A stretch of 64,000 nucleotides of DNA, taken from NCBI RefSeq assembly GCF_910592395.1, contig NC_088310.1:9183501-9247500 (forward strand). The letters are read 5' to 3'. Position numbers and translations under genes: made by a program. The stretch comes from Lineus longissimus. Its lineage: Eukaryota > Nemertea > Pilidiophora > Heteronemertea > Lineidae. Of the stretch, positions 34,898 to 45,540 are shown one piece after another (the first letter of the stretch is position 1; every line of letters starts with the position of its first letter). The notes beneath the pieces were generated by a model. The model saw nothing but the letters and a program-made list of their open reading frames with translations, was not told the DNA's origin and ran no database searches.

Positions 34898-35893
34898 ATG
34901 GAAAATACCATCACCATCTCTATTCAGCCAGCGGTTGGTCTCACTGGATTTCTTCATGACTTTGTTTCATTCATCCAAGGCTACTTGATGTTAATCATCA
35001 TGGTCATAGGCATGTTCGGGAATGGCTTGTCTCTTGTCGTATTCTACTGGGCCAGATGGCGTAACAATGCCACTATCCACTATCTGAGTACCCTCGCCGT
35101 CACCGACACTTGCTGTATCATCTTTGTCGGTGGGGTCCTCTGGGTGTCGACTGGGTTGCAAACTGTCTCAAATGATCAACTTAACATCAATTTAGTTCTT
35201 ACTTCGACTCTCACTTGCAAAATATCAGTTTTTTTCTGGGTGACATTTCAATGCATCTCTGCTTGGGTTATTGCCTTATTCTCAGTGGAGAGGGCCTTTG
35301 TAGTCTGGTTTCCCCTAAAACGAGCAGGAATCACCGCAACGAAACGAAAAGGTTTGCTGGCCTTCATGATTCTCTCCATATGCCTGGCCTGCCTTTATAT
35401 GCCAATACTTAGCGGTATAATAGAGATTCAAGGAATACGTCACTGTTACATCAAAGAAAACCTTTTAGGTTATGTCCTATTGCAGAACAGTTTATATTTT
35501 TTCGCGCCAGGCTCTATAATTTTTTTAGCAAACCTTTTTATTGTTCAAGGCATCGTTGCTTCGCGTCGAAAGCTCTCGGAGAAGATGAGCCTTCCAACAA
35601 AGGAGTCGGCGCAGGACCAGAAATCTTTAATGACCTTAATCGCTGTATCAGCGACGTATCTAGTCTTTATGTCCCCAAGCGCAGTCACATGGACCTATTC
35701 TTCTCTTGCAGTATTGGTTGACCAGGACGTTGAACCTAGACATGCCGAAATCCTGAATCAACTGGGTGAACTCTTTAACCAATGGGCAATCCTAAATTAT
35801 TGCTTTAACTTCATTATCTATTCGATTTCGCTTCCATTTTACCGAGAAGAGTTACGGATGTTGGCTCGGATCATGTGTTCCTGTCATTCATAA
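34898..35893 (+). CDS. Class A (rhodopsin-like) orphan GPCR, intronless
   Basis: The open frame begins further upstream without ATG; the first in-frame ATG is at 34898, giving 331 residues. Class A landmarks are present: GN in TM1 (residues 41-42), LAVTD in TM2 (D70), a cysteine at the top of TM3 (LTCKIS) and one in the second extracellular loop (IRHCYI), and seven hydrophobic stretches. Two signature motifs are altered: the TM3 motif is SVERAFV instead of DRY, and TM7 reads NFIIYS instead of NPxxY. The C-terminus is short and ends with cysteines that could be palmitoylated. Proteins of this type are often peptide receptors in lophotrochozoan lineage-specific expansions, but the ligand cannot be read from the sequence. 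The 5' UTR may be interrupted by an intron. Confidence 0.85.
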   Translation: MENTITISIQPAVGLTGFLHDFVSFIQGYLMLIIMVIGMFGNGLSLVVFYWARWRNNATIHYLSTLAVTDTCCIIFVGGVLWVSTGLQTVSNDQLNINLVLTSTLTCKISVFFWVTFQCISAWVIALFSVERAFVVWFPLKRAGITATKRKGLLAFMILSICLACLYMPILSGIIEIQGIRHCYIKENLLGYVLLQNSLYFFAPGSIIFLANLFIVQGIVASRRKLSEKMSLPTKESAQDQKSLMTLIAVSATYLVFMSPSAVTWTYSSLAVLVDQDVEPRHAEILNQLGELFNQWAILNYCFNFIIYSISLPFYREELRMLARIMCSCHS

Positions 35894-36969
35894 CTTTGCG
35901 ATAGGGAATGGTATATATTGGTGATTGCCATATATTGAAAAGTGAGCAATTGACATTTAAGCTAGAACACTATCTTCCACGCATGGTATCCTGATCCGAT
36001 GGCATTTCACACGCATGTTCATTAACGCGATCGTAGTAAACGCAACCACCGGCAACGGACAGTGAAAGGTGTCGCTAGTGACGCGGCAACGGTCAGCATG
36101 CAACATCGGCAGCTTCTCTACAAGATCCCCTCCAAGAGGGCATCCTCAAATACTAGAGTCAGTCGTATGCTCCTTCCCTAGCACACCAGTGTTACACTTC
36201 AGTTCAGGACTGGAGGAGGGATGGATACGCTCTGCACGGCTTGAAAAGCACTGGCCCAGCATGGACTCGAAGAACACTACCAACACAGGACAGAATAGTC
36301 CAATAGTTGGAACAACGTCACAGGGGTGTTGAAATGAAGGAAGAACTTACACCGTTTTTAGATGAGTCATGTTGTTTAATGATCATTTTGATGAGAAGAT
36401 TGTGACAAAATAGCACATTTATACTGTGTGGCAGGACCCGGGGGTAAAATTGTGGTCTCCGGTTACCAATGCACAGAATTGGGTCTGCATGGTCGGATCC
36501 TCCAGATAAAACATGCCGAGTACAAGCTAGGGTTGTAAAAAGGCCAATGTGGCCGACATAGCGCCCACCTACTCCCTCTAATCACCAGTCACATTTAATT
36601 GGTTGGCCTTTGATACTGGTAGAGAGCACTATCATGAGTGAATTAAGATCCATGCAAACTAGAGGTATTGGCTGTCTCACCAAACATCGAGGACATTCTC
36701 ACCAGATGGTCATCAAACTCGGGAAAAAGGATGACATTTCCAGGAACTCCGACCTAATCTGAGCCCAGCCAAAGAATGCCCTCGGGATATGTGGTGCCGA
36801 TTCTCCAAGGGGTATTGTAAAACACCTTCAACTAAACTTTGAAATGTAATTTGGACTGTTTTAATATTTGGGCCAACCAAAGCGGTTGAGGTTAAGGTTG
36901 CCTAACCGCCAGAACGAGACACAGTGCTTCATACATTGTCAACAACCATGGTGTTTTAGGATATTTTCT
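35894..36969. other. Intergenic between the GPCR and zinc-finger gene 1
   Basis: Contains an inverted copy of the 30-base dispersed motif at about 36141-36175. TTTAAT at 36860 (ATTAAA on -) is a candidate variant polyadenylation signal for the zinc-finger gene on -. The open frame at 36069-36332 lacks an ATG start and coding character. Confidence 0.45.
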
Positions 36970-38940
36970 TTAATGGTCGACACCAAATGGTTTCTCTCCT
37001 GAATGAGTGTCTTTATGTTTTACGAGACCTTCTTTACGAGAGAAAGTTTTATCACACTGGTCACATGAAAATGGTTTTTCTCCAGTATGAATACGCTTGT
37101 GTTGAGACAAAGCATTCTGCCGCTTGAACGTTTTGTCACACATGTCACAAATAAATGGTCTTTCTCCTGTATGAATTCGTTTATGTCTGGTAAGACCATA
37201 ATTACATGTAAATGATTTATCACACATGTCACAGGCAAATGGTCTGACCTCAGAATGAATATGCTTATGTTGTGAGAGGTTGCTGGCAGTGACAAATGTT
37301 TTATCACACTGGTCACAGGCAAATAGTCTCTCCTCAGAATGAATGAGTTTATGCTGTGCAAGATAACTCGGAGAGATAAACGTTTTATCACACTGTTCAC
37401 ATGGAAATGGTCTTTTTTCTGTATGGACAAGATGTTTATGGCGAGTAACATCACAATGCTGGGTAAATGTTTTATCACACTGATCACAGGAAAATGGTCT
37501 TTCGCCTAAATGAATTCGACGTTTATGTCGCGTGACATCACTACCCTGTGTGAATGTTTTATCACACTGGTCACATGTAAAAAGTCTTTCACCTGTGTGA
37601 ATACGTTCATGTTTAGTAAGAGTCTCTTTACGTGAGAAGGTTTTATCACATGTATCACATTTGAATGGTCTTTCTCCGGTATGAACACGCTCATGTCGAG
37701 TCAGATGAAACTTCTCCGTGAATACTTTACAACAAATGCCACATAAGTAAGCGCTGTTCTTTTTGGTTGCCTCCTGCTCCAGAGAAGAACTCGTCAATAA
37801 CCAATGATCTTCTGTGTGACTGTTTAACTTGATTTTTTCCCCGACGTCAAAAGTTGGATCTGCAAAATACAACAGTGAGAAAATTGATAACTTCCAGAAG
37901 AACAACCCTTTAAAAGACGGATAAGTGCTCAGCGGAGCATTTGTAATTAAGTTGGTGAAACCATTCTTAAAGAGGTTCTACAGTATTAACAATGCGGGCT
38001 TTGCTTCAGTGTGGATGGTTTGAAAAGTGGGACTTACCAGAATCGTCTTCAGCTGGGTTTGTATTCTGGAACAAGAGAATAATATAGGTAAACAAACTGA
38101 GCCTTGGGTGATCCTTTGAAAGATTGAGCATACCATAAACAGTTACTGACAACTTTTATGACGCTGTACTTAAAAAGTGACAAATACATAGAACCTCCCT
38201 CAGTAGACACCTCTCTATTAAGGACATCCTCTCTATTAAGGACATCCTCTCTATTAAGGACACTAGTTTTGGTCCCAAATTGGGTGTTTCCATTCAATTT
38301 GACCTCTCTAATCAGGACACCTCTCCATTAAGGACAGCACTGTCAGTCCCAAAGGTGTCCTTAATCGAGAGGTTCTACTGTAATTAAACATACAAAACCT
38401 CAAACTTACAGTGTCAGCATGGACTTCACCAAAGCCGTATGAGCTCTCATCCATGTCTTCTTCTGGCATTTCTTCTTTCACAATACCATTCTGTACAGTA
38501 TGAAGCTGGTCCTTGACATCAATACTTAACAGACCACAAGTCCCTGCGGCTGATATAAGACATACTGGAACAGGCAGAGTTTGGTGTCCATGAAGAAACT
38601 CATTTTCATATGATTCTGAACCAGGTGGAGGCACATAATCAGAATCAGTTCCAATACTTCCATAGTCATCAGCAGATTCGGATTTTATCTCATCACAAGA
38701 AATACCATACTCTGGTTCTGTCTCATCAGTCTCATGAATGTCACACCCTGTAGGAACATATGGCTCTGCAGTTTTGATTCTTGCACTGAATAGACCACCA
38801 GAATCCCGTTCTGTTTTAATGTTTGAACTGAACTGAGCACCACAGTCCAGTTCTGTTTGAGTAGTTTGGCTGAACGGATCGCCCGAGTCTGGTTCTGTTT
38901 TAACGTATGAATCGATCTGATCATGCGAGTCCAGCTCCAT
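36970..38940 (-). CDS. C2H2 zinc-finger protein 1, nine fingers, three exons
   Basis: Exons on - are 38940-38410, 38065-38038 (28 bases) and 37859-36970. Acceptor and donor sites are canonical, phases agree, and the total is 482 residues. The N-terminal exon is acidic and carries repeated short motifs of the SUMO-acceptor type (VKTEPD, IKTERD, VKEEMPEED). The last exon has nine C2H2 fingers, starting CGICCKVF and ending CDQCDKTFSRKEG, joined mostly by TGERPF-type linkers. Arrays like this bind DNA in the nucleus as transcription regulators. No KRAB or BTB domain is seen. Intron 1 hosts a MITE at 38190. The gene is head to head with zinc-finger gene 2, which has the same exon structure, including a 28-base middle exon and the shared DESSYGF motif near the first junction. 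Target genes are unknown. Confidence 0.9.
38190..38382. mobile_element. MITE copy 2, 'CTCTATTAAGGACA' family, inside a zinc-finger intron
   Basis: Starts GAACCTCCCTCAGTAGACAC and ends GAGAGGTTCTACTGTA. The left side carries the unit CCTCTCTATTAAGGACAT three times in direct tandem, more than in the other copies. It lies in intron 1 of zinc-finger gene 1, between the 28-base exon and exon 1, without touching the splice sites. Confidence 0.8.
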
Positions 38941-40302
38941 TCTAAAATTTGAACTTTAACTGATCACCAATGAGCAGCTCTGTTTGATTGTTTAAACTGA
39001 AGTGATCACGAGCATCCAGGTCAATAGCTGAATCTGGTTCTGTTCTGTTAGCAGCATTTGAAGATTTGAAGCCATCAGCGAACTTCCTGCAGCCCAGGAT
39101 ACATTTTGTTCCGACTTACATTCAAGTCACAACCTCTTCCGCCTATTGCTCTTGAATCATCTTACAAGATTGCAAAGCACTGCAAAATAAGTTGAGCATA
39201 ATTAGTGATGAGGGATTCTCCGGTAACAGATTTACAATCGGGCCACTTTTAGGCATAGTGGATTATGGATAGGCCCCTAGGCCTAGGCCTATGTCTAAAT
39301 AGAAAACCCTAGCAAGACACTTTAACAAGTTAACGTACTTTGCTGGCTGTTACTGTTAGTTGCCGGATTAAGTGATTGGTCAGTTAGGCGCAAACTGTAC
39401 CATTGGCATATCCGGGATGTAAACAATGCAGCAGTGCAGTTTTTATGCATGCCAATTCGTTGAAATCTGGTATCCTTTTTCGGTTACCGATCGAAGACAG
39501 CATTTCGCACTATCAATAAAAACGACTACCACAACGAATGTTTTGTGTAGCAAAATATAATGTAATGGAATTATATCTTGTGTACTGAATAATTTAGAAC
39601 AAATATAATTTTTAAGTAATGGTTCTAAGATAAATGATACCAAATTTTCAGGATTTTGAATTATACGGAGTAAAAAGAAGTTTATATTCATTCACTTTTG
39701 TATCGCGATCAATTTTCACCTTAAAATGGCGGCGATAATTTATTTTATTTTTGCTGCTTTTTCCAATCGTTTTCCCCCACATTTTATGCATGTTGAATTG
39801 AGGTAAACTCCCTAATTCTATATGAATTCTTTTAGTTTAAAGTCTGCTATCGTCTGCTGTCTGCTATTCACCCAAATAAACGGCGAATTCCTGTTTCTTT
39901 TCGTTCTCTTTTTGAAACTGGGGTCTCAGACACCGAGACAGGAGTCTGGACTTTTGTTAATGTAGTCGCGTATTGTATTTCATATTTTGTACTATACTTC
40001 ATTTTACAAACATTGTTATACCTGACAACTCGTCTCCAGGTAACAGTAATTTTCGGTTACACAAAACATTTTAAATCAATAAAGTGAATAAACAACGATC
40101 TTACCCACTCAGCCACTGGCTTGGCACTGGTTGCAATGTTGCGGGTTTGGTGAACACTAACGTATAAGGGCAGTTTCCATTCCTGAGTACAGTAAGTGTG
40201 ATCACTTGATGGGGAAGATTTTTAAATCGGCCCAAAAAATCCAATCTCTGATAACTGATAAAGGTATCTTTTTTGCTAGTTGTACTTAAACGAACATGAA
40301 AG
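38941..40302. promoter_or_regulatory. Divergent intergenic region between the zinc-finger paralogues
   Basis: Both genes are transcribed outward. The first 185 bases next to gene 1 (38941-39125) still read, with a one-base shift, as an acidic TEPDS-containing peptide resembling the upstream part of gene 2, so they look like decayed N-terminal coding sequence. The remainder is AT-rich, and no core promoter element is obvious. Confidence 0.45.
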
Positions 40303-40419
40303 ATGTCTGAAGAATGTAAGATTGATATCAAGTCAGAGTATTTGGATCCTGGCATTCACGAGGAGAGTGAAGATGGCTTCAGTTAATCTGATGGTGGTAT
40401 CAAGACAGAATCCGATGAG
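40303..40419 (+). pseudogene. Interrupted N-terminal coding extension of zinc-finger gene 2
   Basis: ATG at 40303 opens a 27-codon frame (MSEECKIDIKSEYLDPGIHE...) closed by TAA at 40384-40386. The same frame continues without break as SDGGIKTESDE into the ATG at 40420, from which the rest of the protein is open. Sequence on both sides of the stop has the acidic, IKxE-rich composition of the rest of the exon. It may be a lost N-terminus, a short upstream frame that tunes translation, or a readthrough site. I take 40420 as the working start. Confidence 0.5.
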
Positions 40420-43400
40420 ATGGCAAGTGGTCACCGTGATTCATCTGATGACATTGATTCGAGTGATCAGCCTTGTCAGCTCAGTTCAAACATTGAAACG
40501 GAGGTGGAGTTTGGTGATCCATTAAATTCAAACATTAGAACAGAGCTTGACACTACTGGTAATCAATCAAGTTCAAACACTGAACAAGAGCCATGTGATC
40601 CATCTGATATGTCTGAAACTAGTGAGAGTGACGGTGCTGAGCAGGCCAAAGTGAATGATCCAGAATATGATCTTCCTGCTAATGCCAAGGACAAAGTGAA
40701 ATTAGAACCCGATGATGATGAATCGGAGCCAATTCAACCAGGTTCTGAACTAGGTGATTGGGATGGCGCCACTAATGTGTTGCTACCTACACCAAGGCCC
40801 GTTCCAGTGCGTCTTTTGCCAGCAGCTGGGAGTCCTGGTCTATTGAGAATTGATGTCGAGGACTCGCTCCACCCTGTGCCGAGGAGATTAGTGAAAGAGG
40901 AACCGAAAGAAGAAGGCATGGAAATGGATGAGAGCTCATACGGTTTTGATTCAGAAACAGATATAGATACTGTAAGTTTGATCTGAATGTTCTGAGTTTC
41001 TGATTTTCAGAAGCTCTGATGTCTGCTGGGAATAAATGTATAAATATAAATGCAGTAGCTCATCAAAAAATCATTTGTAGGCATCAATTTATACGTTACT
41101 GAATATCATGTCATTTTTGCGATGCTAAGATTGGAAAATTTCAATTGGCCCTATACTGCCGAAAGTGGCTACATTACATTTCAGTTTTTTGTATGGGCGT
41201 AGCAACATGTCGGGAGGGGGGGGCTTTGTGTTTTTAACCATGATAGGGCGATTTTAAAAAATTGCCTTTTCTGTTTTTCAGCAGGATGTGGAAGCAGCTG
41301 AAGACAATACTGGTAAGTAGCACTTTATGGCTAAATCTGTCACTTGGCTATGACAATTTTGATGGTCGGGAGAGATTACTTTCCCGCACGCGGTGTTAGT
41401 TCCTACCAATACTCACACCCACACTCTGGTTTTGTGAATGTGGATGGGTGTATTGTCAATTACAATTTGGATGCTCTCGATGTGCATCAAAAGAGAGAGC
41501 TGTCAATTTTGGATGGCCTACATGTGTTGTCAATGATATGATATGGATTGTGACGTTTTGCCCAGGTGGCCTGTTGTACTGATATCGGAGCCAAGCACTG
41601 TGTCGACATGTTTAAGCTGGTTGCCGATCACCTCTTACACACAGGCCTATTGCAGGTAAAAAGGCATTTTGTACTGGTGCCCCTCAACTGGCTTAACACG
41701 TGACACAGTCTATCTGTTGTTCTGAAAATTATTAGTTCTCTTCTTGTATTTTGCAGTTGCATCTTTCAACCCTGACTGTGCTAAAATCAAGTCTGAAAAT
41801 CACAAGAAGGAGGGAGATTTGTTGTTGAAAAATTCACTGGATAACAGGACTGCCACAAAGAAGGAAAAGGCTAACACGTGTGGCATCTGTCATAAACTTT
41901 TCACCACAAGACATCTTCTAATTCGACATGAGCGTATTCATACTGGCGTAAAACCATACCGCTGTGACAAGTGTGATAAAGCATTCACGGATCGCAGTAA
42001 TCTCGTTCATCATCAACATATTCATACCGGAAAAAGACCTTTTGCCTGTGACCAGTGCGACAAAACATTTACATTCAATTATCTACTTGGCAGGCATAAA
42101 CGTATTCATACAGGAGAAAGAACATTTTCCTGTGATCAGTGTCATACGGCATTTACATTCGATGATCTGATTGCCTTGCACAAAGGTACGTGTATGCATA
42201 CTGGAGAAAAACCATTTACCTGTGACAAGTGTAGTAGAACATTCACCTCTCACAGCAATCTTGCGTCACATGAATGCACTCATTCAGTGCAAAGGCCATT
42301 CGTCTGTGGCATATGCGATAAAAAATTTACAAGTAAAAGCGATCTTACAACACATGGTCAGATTCATACCGGCGAAAGACAATTTGACCAGTTTGATGGA
42401 ACATTTGTATCTGATAGCCAACTTAACAAACATGAACAGATTGCTACAGGACAAAGATCATTTGCCTGTGAGCAATGCGATAAAAAATTTCTCACTGCAA
42501 GCATTCTTGCGCAACATATAGTTATTCACTCCGATGTCAGTGATGGAAGATCTTTTGCTTGTGACCAGTGTAATAAAACTTTTACAGGTAATAAAGATCT
42601 TACCAGGCATAAGCTGATCCATTCAGGAGAAAGACCATACACCTGTGACCAGTGCGATAAAACGTGTAACACGCTGAGCAATCTTGCGCAACATAAAATC
42701 ATCCATACTGGAGAAAGGCCATTTGCTTGTGACCGGTGTGATAAGACGTTTGCACGCATTAGTGGTCTTACCACTCACAAAAGAATTCACTCGGGAGAAA
42801 GGCCGTATAAATGCGACCGCTGCTGGTCGGCGTTTAGGTCCGGAGGTGATCTTTTACGTCACATACGCACCCATACAGGAGAAAAACCATATCAGTGTCA
42901 CCAGTGTGGTAAAACATTTATCTCTGCGAGTGATCTTGGAAAACATCGACGTATTCACACAGGAGAAAGACCATGGGCCTGTGACCAGTGTGGTAAAAGA
43001 TTTTTGCGCAATAGGGATCTTGTCAAGCATAGACGCATTCACACAGGGGAACGACCCTTTGCTTGTGACCTGTGTGATAAAACATTCACAACCCGGGGCA
43101 ATCTGGTGTCACATAAACTAATACATTCGGGAGAGAGGCCATTTGCTTGTGACGTGTGTGGCAAAAGATTTGCTCGCAGTGGTGACCTTACCAGCCACAA
43201 GCAGATTCATTCTGGAGAAAAAAAATTCAAATGTGACCAGTGCTGGTCGGCATTTAATACTAGAAGTAGTCTCTCACGGCATGTACGTATTCATACAGTA
43301 GCAATACCATTCGGCTCTAATTCAGTTGAAAAAAAAATTCCCTGTGACCAGTGTGATAAAATGTTTGCACACAATTGTGTCCTCACTAGCCACAAGCGTA

Positions 43401-43843
43401 TTCATACAGGAGAAAGACCTTTTGCGTGCAACCAGTGTGATAAAACATTCACACAGCGTGGTAACCTTTTTCAGCATCAGCGTATTCATACGGGAGAAAG
43501 ACCATTTGCATGTTGCCAGTGCGATAAAACCTTTACGTGCAATAGAGATCTTACCAGACATAAACAGACTCATACAGGATACAGACCATTTGCCTGTGAC
43601 CAGTGCAATAAATGTTTTGTACACAATAGTGATCTTACTAGCCACAAGCGTATTCATACGGGTGAAAGACCATTTAAATGCGACCTGTGCTGTTCAGCAT
43701 TTATTACCAGAAGTGATCTGTTACGGCATGTACGTATTCATACTGGAGAGAAACCATATCAGTGTGACCAGTGTCAGAAAGCATTCACTACTAAAAGCAA
43801 TCTCGCATCACATAAACGAATCCATTCTGGAGAAAGATCATGA
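40420..43843 (+). CDS. C2H2 zinc-finger protein 2, 22 intact fingers, three exons
   Basis: Exons 40420-40971, 41285-41312 (28 bases) and 41757-43843 give 888 residues with agreeing phases. The acidic N-terminal exon carries SUMO-type motifs (VKLEPDDDE, VKEEPKEE) and ends DESSYGF...DT at the same place as gene 1. The middle exon has a NAGNAG acceptor (CAGCAG), so a three-base longer form starting at 41282 is possible. The third exon encodes 22 complete C2H2 fingers plus one degenerate finger (QFDQFDGTF...HEQIA) that has lost both cysteines. Fingers 11, 16 and 21 share a distinctive C(W/C)SAF start, showing expansion in five-finger blocks. A longer linker (VAIPFGSNSVEKK) separates fingers 16 and 17. 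This should be a nuclear DNA-binding regulator; its targets are unknown. The 3' UTR contains a 20-bp minisatellite and ends at the AATAAA at 44245. Confidence 0.9.
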
Positions 43844-43999
43844 CTGTATTGTAATAAATCTCGTCATTTGTGGAAAAACAACATACTGTGTGAATGCTGT
43901 TGAGCAAGTTGAGTCACAACTGTAGCACATCGAGACCACTTACATATAACATAGGCCTTTTTACAGATGCCTCTCAACGGCCTTCATTCATTGACACAG

Positions 44000-44213
44000 T
44001 TGGTTTAACCACTGGTACGCTGGTTCAACCACTGGTACGTTGGTTCAACCACTGGTGCGTTGGTTCAACCACTGGTGCATTGGTTCAACCACTGGTGCGT
44101 TGGTTCAACCACTGGTGCGTTGGTTCAACCACTGGTGCGTTGGTTCAACCACTGGTGCGTTGGTTCAACCACTGGTGCGTTGGTTCAACCACTGGTGCGT
44201 TGGTTCAACCACA
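44000..44213. repeat. Minisatellite, 20-bp unit, about 10.5 copies
   Basis: The unit TGGTTCAACCACTGGTGCGT is repeated almost perfectly; the first copies have TACG in place of TGCG. Each unit contains the near-palindrome GGTTCAACC. It sits between the stop codon of zinc-finger gene 2 and its polyadenylation signal, so it is probably transcribed in the 3' UTR. All three + frames are open through it only because the unit lacks stop codons. Confidence 0.95.
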
Positions 44214-44244
44214 TTTGTTCAACATGTTAAAAATGTGACTGCAG

Positions 44245-44250
44245 AATAAA
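44245..44250 (+). terminator. Polyadenylation signal of zinc-finger gene 2
   Basis: AATAAA about 400 bases after the TGA stop, directly after the minisatellite. It is the first canonical signal downstream. From here to 45540 I see no gene or repeat. Confidence 0.55.
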
Positions 44251-45540
44251 GTAATTATATTCAAAAGGGCATTATGAGTTGTTGTGATTACTTGAAATAA
44301 GAAAGCTTGCCTGCGCCATCCCCTGATCATAAACTTATGATTATGGGAAGTTTGTGAATTACTGGTGTGAATTCAATATCTAACATGGAAAGAACATGGG
44401 CCCCTCGGTGGGCTTCTTTGTTAGCAGGTGCAAAGTAGACTCCTGTGCAGTCCATTTCGTAATCCTGGTCATCTTAAGGCAACAGGACAAGGCAGGCCGT
44501 GAGTGATTTGTCAAAACCCTGGACATAAGTCGGTTCTGGGAAAAAATCTGGTATTTTTAAATATGCATATACATGTAGATCCCAATGGGCAACCTCTTGA
44601 ATAAAAGATTGAACATTCGAGTCCCGTGGGTAGCTCGTTCTGACGCAGTTGGTTAGCCGACTGCTAAAATATAATATGTCACTTACAAACTTCCTTTCTC
44701 GTAATGGCCAGGCATTTTAGACCAGATGAAATCGGAGTGTCCCATAAGCCAGATTTGGCTCTTCATTATGGGCGACGCTATAATGAAGTAAAGATACGTT
44801 GACCTGCTTAGACCAGACTCCAGCTCATGAGCTCCAGACCTGCTCCCCGATGAGACACCCTGACCTCAAAGCTCTGGGGCTCTATGGTGGAACTGTACTG
44901 GGACAACCGACTTGGTTACCGAAACGGACTGATAGTCTTGCGTGCGTCTCCAACTTGAAGAACATTACAGTACTAGCATCATCAGTAAAGCTGAAATAAT
45001 ATTTCTCAGTCAATATTACTATGACTATAGACCTGATAGACTACTATGACCTGCAGTGATAGCATTGTCTTGGTACAAGTGTCTCTCGGCTCAAGATCTT
45101 TTAAAAGGACAGATCGAAACATAAAGTATGGATGAAATCATGGCTTGTCGAATGAATTGAATATGTTGAAAACCAGGACTAAACAATTATGTGGCAGTTT
45201 AAACCCATCCAAATCTATGGACATGAAAGTCATAAACAATGTTCCGCAGTGAACATAAGAAAACTCATATAATAAGGAAAATCGGGTGTTATTCAATATA
45301 ATATACAGAAATGGTAGAGGAGTTCAAAGACTTGTCGTCCGATCTGAATGGTTACTGAAGTCGTTCAAGGCATCGGTAACAATGCGAATGATGGGACATC
45401 AGAGACAATTGGCACAACCTTGGAACACTCAAGACCAACTTTGACCCCATCAACATGGCATGCCGATATAACATATTCCTATTCTTGTCACAAGGTACTG
45501 GGAAGGAGAAGACTAAGAACACTAATGTATGGATAGTAAT

